Below, one piece after another: positions 15,014-24,013 of a DNA stretch of 64,000 bases; position 1 is the first letter of the stretch, and every line of letters begins with the position of its first letter. The stretch is taken from contig FR890374.1 of the NCBI GenBank assembly GCA_000432835.1, positions 62,001 through 126,000 on the forward strand. Reading direction: 5' to 3'. The position numbers and the translations under genes are program-made. This DNA is from Clostridium sp. CAG:417. Its GTDB lineage: Bacteria > Bacillota_I > Bacilli_A > RF39 > UBA660. Below the pieces are notes generated by a model. It had not been told where the DNA came from. It was given only the letters and a program-made list of their open reading frames with translations, and did not search any database.

Positions 15014-17062
15014 ATGGCAAAAGAAAAAAATAATGAAGAAAAAGTTAGACCTAAGGGTAGAATAGTACTTACAGTTCTTTTAATTCTTGCTTTACTCTCT
15101 GGTGGTTTTGCAATATATAATTTGTTTCTATTAAGAAATATGGGTAACCTAGTAAAATATTTTTATTTTGCAATGGTACTAATTATTGGTTTATATATTT
15201 TGCTATTTTTTAAAGTTAAAGTTAGATTAAAGAGAAGAAAAAAGGGAAAAGAAAAGAAAGAGAAAAAGGATAGAGGACTTATTATTTGTTTTGTTCTTTA
15301 TATCATTTTTACAGCTATCTTAGGTGGTGCGATAGCGTATGTTTATGGCTTTGTCGGTAGTTTTAATAAAGAATATGTAACATATTCATCAAGTTTAGTA
15401 ACTTTAAGTTCTAATGAGAGTAAAACAATAGAAGATGTTGATGATTATAGAATAGGTATTCTTTCTGATAAAAATTCGGTAGAAGGATATATTATTCCTC
15501 AAGAAGTTATTAAGAAATATAAATTAAAAGATAACAATGATATAGTGGAATATGATAACTACACTGAAATGATGGCTGATTTGTATGCGAAAGAAATAGA
15601 TGCTTTATTTATTACAACTTCATATCACTCTATTTTTAGTAGTATTGATGCTTATGAAAATATAGATAATGAAACTAAGAAAATATTTACTCAAGAGAAA
15701 AAGATGAAGAAAGTTGTTACTAGTAAAAGGGAAACTTCTTCAAAGGGTAAAAATATTAAAGAACCATTTACCATTTTACTTATGGGAGTTGATTCAACAG
15801 ATGAAGGTCTTACAAAAAATACTGTTGCTAATGGAGATTCTTTAGTATTAATTACATTTAATCCCAAAACATTAAATGCAACTATGATTAGTATTCCGCG
15901 TGATAGTTATGTTCCTATTGCTTGTTGGAGTGGTAAACCAGAAAATAAGATAACACATGCTGCGGCATATGGAACTGATTGTATGATGAGTACAATAGAA
16001 GAGTATTTTGATATTAAAATAGATTATTATGCTAAGATTAATTTTAAAGGTTTAGTTAAATTAGTTGATGCTATGGGTGGAATTGATGTAGAAGTACCAA
16101 AAGATTTATGTACTGATAATTCTAATCGTGAGGGAGAAGTATGTATATCACAAGGATATCAACATTTAAATGGTGAACAGGCATTAGTTTTATCAAGAAA
16201 CAGAAAACAATTAGCGGCTGGAGATCTTGATAGAGGTCGTAATCAACAATTAGTAATACAAGCAATGGTCAATAAAGTTAGAACGATTAAGAGTGCCTCT
16301 AAGTTTATGAAGATACTTGATACAATATCTAATAACTTTGATACTAACTTTACAGCTAATCAAATTTTATCTTTCTATAGTATTGCTGAAGATATTTTAA
16401 ATAATAATTTGGCTAAAGATGATGCGGACTTAGTGAATATCCAACAACTTTACTTACAAGGAACTGGTCAGATGATATATGATGAGAGAGCAAGAATGGT
16501 TCTTTGGAATTATGTTCCTAATAAAGATAGTCGTAAAGATGTTGTTAATGCTATGAAAACTAATTTAGGATTATTAGAATATGAAGATAAGAAAACATTT
16601 AGTTTCTCAATTAACGATGAATATGAAAAACAAATAGTTGGTTATGGACCATATAATAGTAATTATACTTATAAATTAGTTCCAAATTTTGTTGGTTACA
16701 GTGAAGCTGTAGCAAGATCAATTGCTTCGCGTAACGGTATTAAAGTAGTCTTTTCTGGAAGTGGTGGAACAGTAGTTAGTCAAAGTGCTCCTGTTAATAA
16801 GAGAGTTGATAAATTAAATGGTTCTGTAACACTAACTCTTTCAGGTAGTAGTAAATCTAATACTACAACTGAAAGTAGTAAGGATACTAGTAAAAATAAT
16901 AATAATAATAACAATAATAAAGATAAAGGAACATCATCTGATGAGACAAAAAAAGATGATGAAAAAGATGATGAAAAAGATGATATAGGCAGTGATGATA
17001 AAACAACATCATCTGATGAGACAAAAAAAGATGAGAAATCATCTAATGGTGGTAATAATTAA
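15014..17062 (+). CDS. LytR-CpsA-Psr (LCP) family protein with C-terminal PASTA domain
   Basis: The 682 residues start with an unusually long N-terminal region containing about three transmembrane helices, the first two within residues 15-65 and another near 85-112. A periplasmic-binding-like segment follows (YRIGILSDKNSVEGY onward). The LCP catalytic domain (about 250-400) has LLMGVDSTDEG, MISIPRDSYVPI, KINFKGLVKLVDAMGGIDV and LSRNRKQLAAGDLDRGRNQQ, containing the conserved Arg and Asp residues that bind polyprenyl pyrophosphate. A PASTA-like domain (about 556-612: PNFVGYSEAVARSIA...VVSQSAP) is followed by a low-complexity acidic tail encoded by near-perfect DNA repeats. LCP enzymes attach anionic glycopolymers to peptidoglycan; the PASTA domain would bind uncross-linked muropeptides. 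ATG 15014 has GGAGGG 5 nt upstream. Confidence 0.9.
   Translation: MAKEKNNEEKVRPKGRIVLTVLLILALLSGGFAIYNLFLLRNMGNLVKYFYFAMVLIIGLYILLFFKVKVRLKRRKKGKEKKEKKDRGLIICFVLYIIFTAILGGAIAYVYGFVGSFNKEYVTYSSSLVTLSSNESKTIEDVDDYRIGILSDKNSVEGYIIPQEVIKKYKLKDNNDIVEYDNYTEMMADLYAKEIDALFITTSYHSIFSSIDAYENIDNETKKIFTQEKKMKKVVTSKRETSSKGKNIKEPFTILLMGVDSTDEGLTKNTVANGDSLVLITFNPKTLNATMISIPRDSYVPIACWSGKPENKITHAAAYGTDCMMSTIEEYFDIKIDYYAKINFKGLVKLVDAMGGIDVEVPKDLCTDNSNREGEVCISQGYQHLNGEQALVLSRNRKQLAAGDLDRGRNQQLVIQAMVNKVRTIKSASKFMKILDTISNNFDTNFTANQILSFYSIAEDILNNNLAKDDADLVNIQQLYLQGTGQMIYDERARMVLWNYVPNKDSRKDVVNAMKTNLGLLEYEDKKTFSFSINDEYEKQIVGYGPYNSNYTYKLVPNFVGYSEAVARSIASRNGIKVVFSGSGGTVVSQSAPVNKRVDKLNGSVTLTLSGSSKSNTTTESSKDTSKNNNNNNNNKDKGTSSDETKKDDEKDDEKDDIGSDDKTTSSDETKKDEKSSNGGNN
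16930..17034 (+). repeat. 30-bp direct repeat pair plus GATGATGAAAAA units in the LCP tail
   Basis: A 30-base unit starting AACATCATCTGATGAGAC and ending AAGATGA occurs at 16930-16959 and again at 17005-17034. Between the two lie short tandem GATGATGAAAAA units. Together they encode the TSSDETKKD and DDEKDDEKDD tail. Such repeats can change length by slippage or recombination. Confidence 0.85.
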
Positions 17063-17070
17063 TTAGAAGT

Positions 17071-17097
17071 AGAGATAGTAATATCTCTTTTCTTCTT
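17071..17097 (+). terminator. Intrinsic terminator after the LCP gene
   Basis: AGAGATA (17071-17077) pairs with TATCTCT (17082-17088) across a 4-nt loop and is followed by TTTCTTCTT. Confidence 0.75.
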
Positions 17098-17125
17098 GGG
17101 AATTTATACTGATTTGTGTTAAAAT
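17096..17125 (+). promoter_or_regulatory. Candidate promoter of dnaE-lspA-rluD
   Basis: TTGGGA (17096-17101), an 18-nt spacer and TAAAAT (17120-17125), with TGTG directly upstream of the -10. The ribosome site GAGGAGAGG precedes the ATG at 17149. Confidence 0.55.
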
Positions 17126-17148
17126 ATGTTTAGAGAGGAGAGGATTAA

Positions 17149-20079
17149 ATGGTTAATTTAAATGTTAAAAGTAATTACTCTCTTCTATCTAGTATGCTTA
17201 GAATAGATGACATTATAAAAGTAGCACTTGATAATAAAAGTAAAGCTGCATTTTTATGTGATAATAATATGTATGGTGTCATGGAATTTTATAAAAAATG
17301 TAGAAATAATAATATTAAACCTATTATAGGAGTTAATATTCATCTTGAATTATTTGAACTTTACTTATATTGTAGAAATTATGATGGTTATAAAAATATT
17401 ATAAAATTAACTACTATTCAGAATGAAAGAGAAGTAAATATTAATGACTTAGAAAAATATAATACTAATTTGGTTACGGTATTAAAGTATGATAATATTA
17501 AATATTATGATCAATTAAAAAATATTTTTGATATGTTATATATAGGTGTAGATAATAAGGAACAAGAAAAAAATGCCTTAAATGTAACAGAGAAAGTTAT
17601 CTTTTTTAAAGAATGTTTATATTTAGAGAGAAAAGACAGTAAATATTTAAATTATCTATATTTAATTAGAGATGGTAAAACTATAAGTGATGAGATTAAT
17701 TATGATATTTATCATAAAGAATTGTTAAATAATACGGATTTATCATCAAATAGTCATAATAATATTTTAGATATTATTAGTATGTGTGATCTTTTATTTC
17801 CTAAGAGTGAAATTTTACTACCTGTTTATAAAATAGATAATAATATGTCACCAGATAAATATTTATTTGAACTTGCTAAGGCAGGACTTCGAAAAAGACT
17901 AGGAAGTGAAATCCCTGAGAAGTATCAAAAAAGACTTAGCTATGAACTTAATATAATAAAACAAATGGGATTTCCTAATTATTTTTTAGTAGTATATGAT
18001 TTTATTAAATACGCTAAGACTCATAATATTTTAGTTGGACCAGGAAGGGGAAGTGCCGCTGGGAGTTTAGTGGCTTATGCTTTAGGAATTACAGAAATTG
18101 ATCCTTTAGAATATGATTTGTTGTTTGAAAGATTTTTAAATCCTGAAAGACATGGAATGCCAGATATAGATACGGATTTTCCAGATGAAAAAAGAGATCA
18201 AGTAATAGAGTATGTGACTAATAAATATGGGAAGAAACATGTTTCAGGAATTGTTACTTTTGGAACTTTAAGTAGTAAACAAGTTTTAAGAGATTTAGCT
18301 AGGATTTTTAATATTCCAGGTTATAAAATAGATTCTTTAACTAAACTTATTCCTAACATGTCAAAAGATAAGTTAAAAGATATTTATCAAAAAAATACTA
18401 ATTTTAAAATGATGATTGATGGAGATGTTACTTTAAAAAATTTATTTGTATCTGCGCTTAAATTAGAAGGCTTTCCGAGACATATCTCCTCTCATGCGGC
18501 TGGAATATTAATGTGTTCTAAAGAGTTAGATGAAGTTATTCCATTAACTGTTAATGATTCAATGTATTTATCAGGTTATTCTATGGAGTATTTAGAGGAG
18601 TTAGGACTTCTTAAAATGGACTTTTTAGGTCTTAAAAATTTAAGTATTATTGAAAATATTATTAGTGACATAAAAAAAATTTATGGTGTAGATATTAACT
18701 TTAATAAGATTGCCCTAAATGATGATAGAGTACTTTCTGTTTTTAGAGAAGCTGATACAGTTGGAATATTTCAATTTGAATCTAGTGGAATGAAGAATTT
18801 TTTGAAAAGACTTCGTCCGACTACTTTTGAAGATATCTTTGCGGCAATAGCGCTTTTTAGACCTGGGCCAGCAGTTAATATTGATACATATATTAGAAGA
18901 AAACATGGTTTAGAAAAAGTGACTTATTTGGATCCTACCTTGGAGCCAATACTAAAAAATACTTATGGAATATTTATCTATCAGGAACAGATTATGCAAG
19001 CAGCTAATAAATATGCTGGTTATACCTTAGGTGAAGCTGATATTTTGAGACGAGCTATGAGTAAGAAAAAGTTAGAACTATTAAAAACAGAAGAAACTAA
19101 GTTTTTAGAAAAAAGTGCTAAACTTAATCGTAATAAAGAAGTATCTAAGAAAATATATGACTTAATTTTAAACTTTGCAGGATATGGTTTTAACAGATCT
19201 CACTCTGTTGCTTATTCCTTGATTGCTTATAAAATGGCATATTTTAAGGTGTATTATCAACATATATTTTATAGTAATCTATTAACTAATGTGATAGGAA
19301 GCGAAGTAAAAACTAAAGAGTATATTTTAGAAGCTAGGAGTAAAGGAATAGAAATTGAACTTCCGGATATCAATATTAGTACGGATAAATATATAGTTCT
19401 TGATAAAAAAATATATTATCCCTTTACTAATATAAAATCAGTGGGATTAGTAGCGGCTTTGAAAATAATAAAATCTCGAAATGAGTGCTTTCAAGATATA
19501 TATGATGCCTTTAGTAAATTAATTATTAATGGTGTAGGAAGATCTACTTTAGAATCTTTAATATTTAGTTTAGCATTTCGAACATTTAATTATAATAGAC
19601 AAACGCTTATTTATAATTTAGATGAATTAATTAATTATGGTGAATTGACTAAAGACTTAGATCCAAGTTTAGTAATGAAACCTGAAATAGAGATAAGAGA
19701 TGAATATGATAGTGATTTCTTATTGCAGAAAGAAAAAGAAATATTTGGTTTTTATTTAACGAATCATCCTTCGACAAAATATAAATATGGAAGACGTGAC
19801 TATGTTAATTTGAAGGATGTCGCTAACTATTTTGATAAAAATATTAATACAGTAGTATTAGTCGAAAGAGTGAAGGTTATAAAAACTAAAAATGGTGACA
19901 ATATGGCTTTTCTTACATGTAGTGATGAAGATGGTAGTATTAGTTATACCTGTTTTCCAAAGGTATATAATTTATATAATAACATTACTAGGGGAGACGT
20001 TATCTTAGTATTTGGAAAAGTTGAAAAAAGACTTAATGAATTACAAATAATAGTTAGTAAAATAACAAAACTTAATTAG
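17149..20079 (+). CDS. dnaE: DNA polymerase III alpha subunit (DnaE type) with degenerate PHP domain
   Basis: This C-family replicative polymerase has 976 residues, shorter than typical DnaE (about 1100-1160). The palm carries GPGRGSAAGSLVAYALG, the catalytic pair in PDIDTDF (338-344) and the third catalytic Asp at 491 in KMDFLGL. Fingers and the tandem helix-hairpin-helix region follow, and an OB domain closes the protein (VVLVERVKVIKTKNGDNMAF...GDVILVFGKV). The N-terminal PHP domain has lost its metal ligands: the usual LHxHSxYS is LNVKSNYS and the DHGNMYG block is DNNMYG, so intrinsic proofreading or pyrophosphatase activity through PHP is unlikely. It is first in an operon with lspA and rluD. 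In Bacilli this polymerase works alongside PolC, which is not in this window. Confidence 0.93.
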   Translation: MVNLNVKSNYSLLSSMLRIDDIIKVALDNKSKAAFLCDNNMYGVMEFYKKCRNNNIKPIIGVNIHLELFELYLYCRNYDGYKNIIKLTTIQNEREVNINDLEKYNTNLVTVLKYDNIKYYDQLKNIFDMLYIGVDNKEQEKNALNVTEKVIFFKECLYLERKDSKYLNYLYLIRDGKTISDEINYDIYHKELLNNTDLSSNSHNNILDIISMCDLLFPKSEILLPVYKIDNNMSPDKYLFELAKAGLRKRLGSEIPEKYQKRLSYELNIIKQMGFPNYFLVVYDFIKYAKTHNILVGPGRGSAAGSLVAYALGITEIDPLEYDLLFERFLNPERHGMPDIDTDFPDEKRDQVIEYVTNKYGKKHVSGIVTFGTLSSKQVLRDLARIFNIPGYKIDSLTKLIPNMSKDKLKDIYQKNTNFKMMIDGDVTLKNLFVSALKLEGFPRHISSHAAGILMCSKELDEVIPLTVNDSMYLSGYSMEYLEELGLLKMDFLGLKNLSIIENIISDIKKIYGVDINFNKIALNDDRVLSVFREADTVGIFQFESSGMKNFLKRLRPTTFEDIFAAIALFRPGPAVNIDTYIRRKHGLEKVTYLDPTLEPILKNTYGIFIYQEQIMQAANKYAGYTLGEADILRRAMSKKKLELLKTEETKFLEKSAKLNRNKEVSKKIYDLILNFAGYGFNRSHSVAYSLIAYKMAYFKVYYQHIFYSNLLTNVIGSEVKTKEYILEARSKGIEIELPDINISTDKYIVLDKKIYYPFTNIKSVGLVAALKIIKSRNECFQDIYDAFSKLIINGVGRSTLESLIFSLAFRTFNYNRQTLIYNLDELINYGELTKDLDPSLVMKPEIEIRDEYDSDFLLQKEKEIFGFYLTNHPSTKYKYGRRDYVNLKDVANYFDKNINTVVLVERVKVIKTKNGDNMAFLTCSDEDGSISYTCFPKVYNLYNNITRGDVILVFGKVEKRLNELQIIVSKITKLN

Positions 20080-20087
20080 GAGATAAT

Positions 20088-20627
20088 ATGGAGAAAACAA
20101 AGAAAGTATTTTTAATAGCGGCTATAACACTAGTTATAGATCAGGTTTTAAAATTAGTTGTAAAATGCAATATTTTGATGTCATCGACAGTTACAATTAT
20201 TCCACACTTCTTTTCTTTAACTTATGTTGAAAATGAAGGAGCAGCATGGTCTATTCTAGAAGGAAAAAGCGTATTTTTGGTGATTATAAGTTTTTTATTT
20301 CTATTATTTATATTTAGATGTTTAAAAACTGATAAGCGTAAAACCAAAATAAATGTATTAGCGTATGGACTGATGATTGGTGGAATTATTGGAAATATGT
20401 TAGATAGAATATTTTATCAAAAAGTAATAGATTTTTTATCATTTAAGATTTTTCATTACTATTTTCCAATATTTAATTGTGCTGATATGGCTATTGTAAT
20501 AGGAATGTTTTTATTTATTATAGATGTTATACTAGAAGGTAATGAAAAGACAATTATGGATGAACAATATGAAAAAATTAGGGAGATAAGTAATGGAAAA
20601 AATAGTAGTAGAAGAAGAAAACATTAG
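20088..20627 (+). CDS. lspA: Lipoprotein signal peptidase (signal peptidase II)
   Basis: The 179 residues form four transmembrane segments. The catalytic aspartates are Asp106 in GNMLDRI and Asp133 in FNCADMAI; the VENEGAAWSIL block is also typical. The enzyme cleaves prolipoproteins before the lipidated Cys. A basic C-terminal extension of about 30 residues beyond the last helix is longer than usual. Its end overlaps rluD by 35 bases, keeping the common lspA-rluD pairing of Firmicutes. Confidence 0.95.
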   Translation: MEKTKKVFLIAAITLVIDQVLKLVVKCNILMSSTVTIIPHFFSLTYVENEGAAWSILEGKSVFLVIISFLFLLFIFRCLKTDKRKTKINVLAYGLMIGGIIGNMLDRIFYQKVIDFLSFKIFHYYFPIFNCADMAIVIGMFLFIIDVILEGNEKTIMDEQYEKIREISNGKNSSRRRKH

Positions 20628-21477
20628 ACTTGATCAATATATTAGTAATATACTAGATATTTCGCGTAGTAAGATACAGAAATTAATTAAGCAAGATAAA
20701 ATATTGGTTAATAATAAAGTAGAAAAGGGAAGTTATCTTGTTAAGATAGGTGATGAACTAACAATTAATGATTTATTAGATTTCTCAATTAAAGTACAGG
20801 CAAAGGATATTAAGCTTGATATTTTATATGAAGATCAGTATTTAATGATTATTAATAAAAAGAGTGGAATGGTTGTTCATCCTGCTCCAGGACATTATGA
20901 TGATACATTAGTAAACGCTTTGTTATATCATTTGCATATTGATGAAGCTAGTGATATTAGAGTAGGAATAGTACATAGATTAGACAAGGATACCAGTGGT
21001 GTAATGATGGTCGCGAAAGACGATAGAATTTTGGAAAAATTATCTTTGATGATAAAAAATAAGGAAGTAAAAAGACATTATTTAGCTTTGGTTGACGGAG
21101 TTATTGGACCAGATAGTGGGACAATAGATGCTCCTATCGGTAGAGATGTAAATTATAGAGAGAAAATGAGTGTTACAGATATTAATGGAAAAGAGGCTAT
21201 TACGCATTTTCAAGTTATCAAAAGATATGCCGCTAATACATTGGTAGAGTGTGTTTTAGGAACAGGAAGAACACATCAAATACGTGTGCATATGGCCTAC
21301 ATTAATCATCCAATTACTAATGATCCAGTATATAATAAAAAGAAGGCAACAGAATTTGGCCAAATGTTACATTCTAAGAGTATAGAATTTATTCATCCTG
21401 TAACGGGAGAAAAAATTTATTATGAAGTGGAACCACCAAAAGAGTTTATGGAAATATTAAATAGTTTAGAAGATTAA
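20593..21477 (+). CDS. rluD: 23S rRNA pseudouridine synthase, RluD subfamily
   Basis: The 294 residues open with an S4 RNA-binding domain (about 1-60: RLDQYISNILDISRSKIQKL) followed by the RluA-type catalytic domain with HRLDKDTSG (Asp131 nucleophile) and the GTGRTHQIRVHMA block. RluD makes pseudouridines in helix 69 of 23S rRNA. The start overlaps the lspA end, with GGGAGATAAG just upstream. It pairs with lspA as in many Firmicutes (ylyB position). Confidence 0.95.
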   Translation: MEKIVVEEENIRLDQYISNILDISRSKIQKLIKQDKILVNNKVEKGSYLVKIGDELTINDLLDFSIKVQAKDIKLDILYEDQYLMIINKKSGMVVHPAPGHYDDTLVNALLYHLHIDEASDIRVGIVHRLDKDTSGVMMVAKDDRILEKLSLMIKNKEVKRHYLALVDGVIGPDSGTIDAPIGRDVNYREKMSVTDINGKEAITHFQVIKRYAANTLVECVLGTGRTHQIRVHMAYINHPITNDPVYNKKKATEFGQMLHSKSIEFIHPVTGEKIYYEVEPPKEFMEILNSLED

Positions 21478-21485
21478 TATTTTCC

Positions 21486-21514
21486 TTTTTTTTATTAGAA
21501 AATTAAGTTATAAT
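21486..21514 (+). promoter_or_regulatory. Possible promoter of the rhomboid protease gene
   Basis: A perfect TATAAT at 21509-21514 lies 28 bases before the ATG at 21543. The -35 position (TTTTTT, 17 nt upstream) is poor, so this is a tentative call. Confidence 0.4.
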
Positions 21515-21542
21515 ATTAATAGTTTTAGAAGGGAGTAGTTTT

Positions 21543-22697
21543 ATGGAAGAAATTGCTGAAGAACAACTTTTGGATAGTAAAAATATGTTAGTTATGAAAC
21601 TATTACATTATTTTATAATAGATAAAAATTATAACCCTATTATTTTACAGGGAGCAGAAAATGAAATTTGGTTGGAAAATTTAGATGAGGATTATAGAAT
21701 TGTAAGAATTGTTACGGGAACTATTTTAAATGAAGAACAGTTTGGATTTGATATATTTAAGACAAAAAGAATTATGAAAAAAATTCGAAATAAAACTTTT
21801 TCTTTTAATCTTAAAACTTTAAGTATTTTTCTTGATTTAGGAGATAGGGTAAAATTAGATTCCCCTAAGGGTATTACGTGTGTTTCGGCACCTAATGAAG
21901 AGGATTTACAAAAAAATGTTGCTATAAAAGAGTCTTTTCCTGATATGAAGGATAAGTTAAAGTATAGTGAAGATGGTATGCAGTTATTTGTTAAAATTAC
22001 TAATGATATTAATGAACATAATTTAGAAGATAGTGAGAAAGTTGAGAAAGTGTTTAAGCCAAAATATCCGATGATTACTTATATTTTGATTGCTTTAAAT
22101 GTGGCGATGTTTTTCTTTCCACTTATCTTTAATAAACAAGATTATTTCCTAAATAAATTTTGTGTATATGCTCCCTATATTAGAAATGGAGAGTATTATC
22201 GATTATTAACAGGAACATTTTTACATGCCAATATAATCCACTTACTTTGTAATATGTATGCTCTTTATATACTTGGAAGTCAGTTAGAAAGTTTTATTGG
22301 TAAAATTAAGTTTTTATGTGTTTACTTATTTAGTGCTTTAACCGGATCACTATTATCAATGGTATTTTTAGGTAATGGTGTAAGTATTGGTGCTAGTGGA
22401 GCAATATTTGGTGTAATGGGCGCTATTGTATATTTTGGATATCACTATAGAGTATATTTGGGAAATGTTGTAAGAACGAATCTTATTCCTATAATAATCT
22501 TAAACTTAGCTTTAGGATTCCTAGTAAATGGAATAGATAATTGGGCACATATAGGTGGACTTATTGGAGGATTTTTAATTAATATTGGATTAGGGGTAAA
22601 ATATAAGAGTAGTACTTTTGAAAAAGTTAATGGTTATATTATTTCCTTGATTTACGTTTCCTTCCTAATCTTTATGGCTTTTATTTATGTTAAGTAA
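21543..22697 (+). CDS. Rhomboid family intramembrane serine protease
   Basis: The 384 residues begin with a soluble domain of ~175 residues, followed by a six-or-more-helix rhomboid core. The catalytic Ser285 lies in GASGAIFG and His336 in WAHIGGLIGG; HANIIHLLCNMYALYILG supplies the conserved oxyanion-side residues. The domain arrangement resembles B. subtilis GluP (YqgP), which cleaves membrane proteins such as the magnesium transporter MgtE, but here the extra N-terminal domain has no clear match. It is bounded by its own ribosome site GGGAG and a strong terminator, so it is monocistronic. Confidence 0.92.
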   Translation: MEEIAEEQLLDSKNMLVMKLLHYFIIDKNYNPIILQGAENEIWLENLDEDYRIVRIVTGTILNEEQFGFDIFKTKRIMKKIRNKTFSFNLKTLSIFLDLGDRVKLDSPKGITCVSAPNEEDLQKNVAIKESFPDMKDKLKYSEDGMQLFVKITNDINEHNLEDSEKVEKVFKPKYPMITYILIALNVAMFFFPLIFNKQDYFLNKFCVYAPYIRNGEYYRLLTGTFLHANIIHLLCNMYALYILGSQLESFIGKIKFLCVYLFSALTGSLLSMVFLGNGVSIGASGAIFGVMGAIVYFGYHYRVYLGNVVRTNLIPIIILNLALGFLVNGIDNWAHIGGLIGGFLINIGLGVKYKSSTFEKVNGYIISLIYVSFLIFMAFIYVK

Positions 22698-22701
22698 TTA
22701 T

Positions 22702-22745
22702 AAAAAGTCTCGTTGTTTGGATATAATAACGGGATTTTTATTTTT
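22702..22745 (+). terminator. Intrinsic terminator after the rhomboid gene
   Basis: AAAAAGTCTCGTTGTT pairs with AATAACGGGATTTTT (one G-T pair in the TCTCGTT/AACGGGA arm) across a short loop, followed by TTTTTATTTTT. Confidence 0.85.
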
Positions 22746-22763
22746 ATAACTCGATTAAAATTA

Positions 22764-22792
22764 TTTACTAGTAAAGTAAAAAGTGTTAAAAT
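22764..22792 (+). promoter_or_regulatory. Candidate promoter of the sigma-factor gene
   Basis: TTTACT (22764-22769), a 17-nt spacer and TAAAAT (22787-22792). A leader of about 90 bases follows before the start at 22889; it contains no hairpin or ORF that I can support. Confidence 0.55.
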
Positions 22793-22888
22793 ATAAGCCA
22801 AATTTTATTCTTAGTGTTATATTGGTATTATATTAGGTGACACATGTAACTGTTTTTAATAGGTGGGTTTGGCATAATGGAGGAAAAT

Positions 22889-23920
22889 ATGAATACAAGT
22901 GAAATATTTTTAAATATTGATAATTTGCCGGGAATTTTAAATAAATCTCAATTATATGAATTATTAGAAAAAGCAAAGGCTAATGATAAAACTGCAATCA
23001 AAACAATAGTTGAACATAATATTAGACTGGTTTTGTATGAGGTAACAAATAGATTTAAGTCGGTTGAATATGATAGAAAAGATTTGGTTTCTGTTGGAAA
23101 TGTTGGCTTGATGAAGGCAATATTAACATTTGATAGATCAAGAAATGTAGAATTTGCAACTTATGCAATTAGATGCATCGATAATGAAATATTGATATTC
23201 TTAAGAGATGTAGCGAAAAATCAAAATGTTGATAGTTTAGAACGGGCAATTAAACAAGATAAAGAAGGCAATGAATTAAAAATTGAAGATACAATAAGTG
23301 ATGAAACTGATATAGTTGATGAATATGAGAAAGATATAACCTGTAAAATTATACGAGAAATTATAAAAGAATTACCTGATCGAGATAGAAAAATAATTAT
23401 GCTTTATTTTGGATTTTATAATAAAAATTATACGCAGAAAGAAATAGCTCATATAATGTTAATTTCACAGGAATATGTTTCAAAATTAATAAGGAAAAAT
23501 TTGAAAAAAATAGAAGAACAGTTGGTTAAAAAAGATATTATAGTTATAAATTCAATGGGAGAATCTAGAAAGAAAAATACATCAAGAAAAGTAAAATCAA
23601 TTTATACTATTTTTAATAATTATACTAAAAAACAAGTAAATTTAGTATTGGAGAGTTTGACAGAAGAAGAAAAGTTATTAGTGAAACTAAGATATGGCAA
23701 GGATTTAGATAATCCTGTATCAGTAAAATTGAGTATGGAACAACTTTATACATTCTATAACTCTTTAATTCCTAAAATGAGAAGGCTTTTACTTAAACTA
23801 GATAAAGGAATACACTTATTAAGTGTGCCTTCAGAAAATTCTCAAAAATATTATTGCTCTATGCAAGTATCTAAGGAAAATTTTGATACACCCAGGCTAC
23901 TTAAAAAAATCAGTAAATAA
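22889..23920 (+). CDS. Sigma-70 family factor of the sporulation SigE/SigK type with extra C-terminal module
   Basis: Region 2 is clear at about residues 45-105 (LVSVGNVGLMKAILTFD, then FATYAIRCIDNEILIFLRD), the pattern of SigE/SigK sporulation factors, and region 4 at about 155-200 (LPDRDRKIIMLYFGF...TQKEIAHIMLISQEYVSKLI). The protein does not stop there: about 130 more residues include a second region-4-like helix block (VLESLTEEEKLLVKLRYGKDLDNP...LIPKMRRLLLKL), which is absent from ordinary SigE/K. Start 22889 has GGAGG 5 nt upstream; ATG 22877 is in frame. With spoVS this hints at remnants of a sporulation-derived regulatory circuit, or an alternative sigma factor recruited to other use. 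Confidence 0.85.
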   Translation: MNTSEIFLNIDNLPGILNKSQLYELLEKAKANDKTAIKTIVEHNIRLVLYEVTNRFKSVEYDRKDLVSVGNVGLMKAILTFDRSRNVEFATYAIRCIDNEILIFLRDVAKNQNVDSLERAIKQDKEGNELKIEDTISDETDIVDEYEKDITCKIIREIIKELPDRDRKIIMLYFGFYNKNYTQKEIAHIMLISQEYVSKLIRKNLKKIEEQLVKKDIIVINSMGESRKKNTSRKVKSIYTIFNNYTKKQVNLVLESLTEEEKLLVKLRYGKDLDNPVSVKLSMEQLYTFYNSLIPKMRRLLLKLDKGIHLLSVPSENSQKYYCSMQVSKENFDTPRLLKKISK

Positions 23921-23953
23921 TATAATGTACTTCTGACTGTTTTCTTCTTAGTG

Positions 23954-23982
23954 TTGCTTATTATGTAGAAAAATGCTAAAAT
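23954..23982 (+). promoter_or_regulatory. Sigma-A-type promoter of the ireB-ruvX-DUF1292 operon
   Basis: TTGCTT (23954-23959), a 17-nt spacer and TAAAAT (23977-23982), 31 bases before the ATG at 24014. Confidence 0.65.
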
Positions 23983-24013
23983 AAAATTAATAATAAAAAT
24001 GTGAGGTGATATT

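Noticed and set aside
16861..17060. Repeats in the LCP tail as a CRISPR-like array
   Set aside because: Only two 30-bp copies, inside a coding frame and with coding-compatible spacing; no spacers of equal length and no cas genes.
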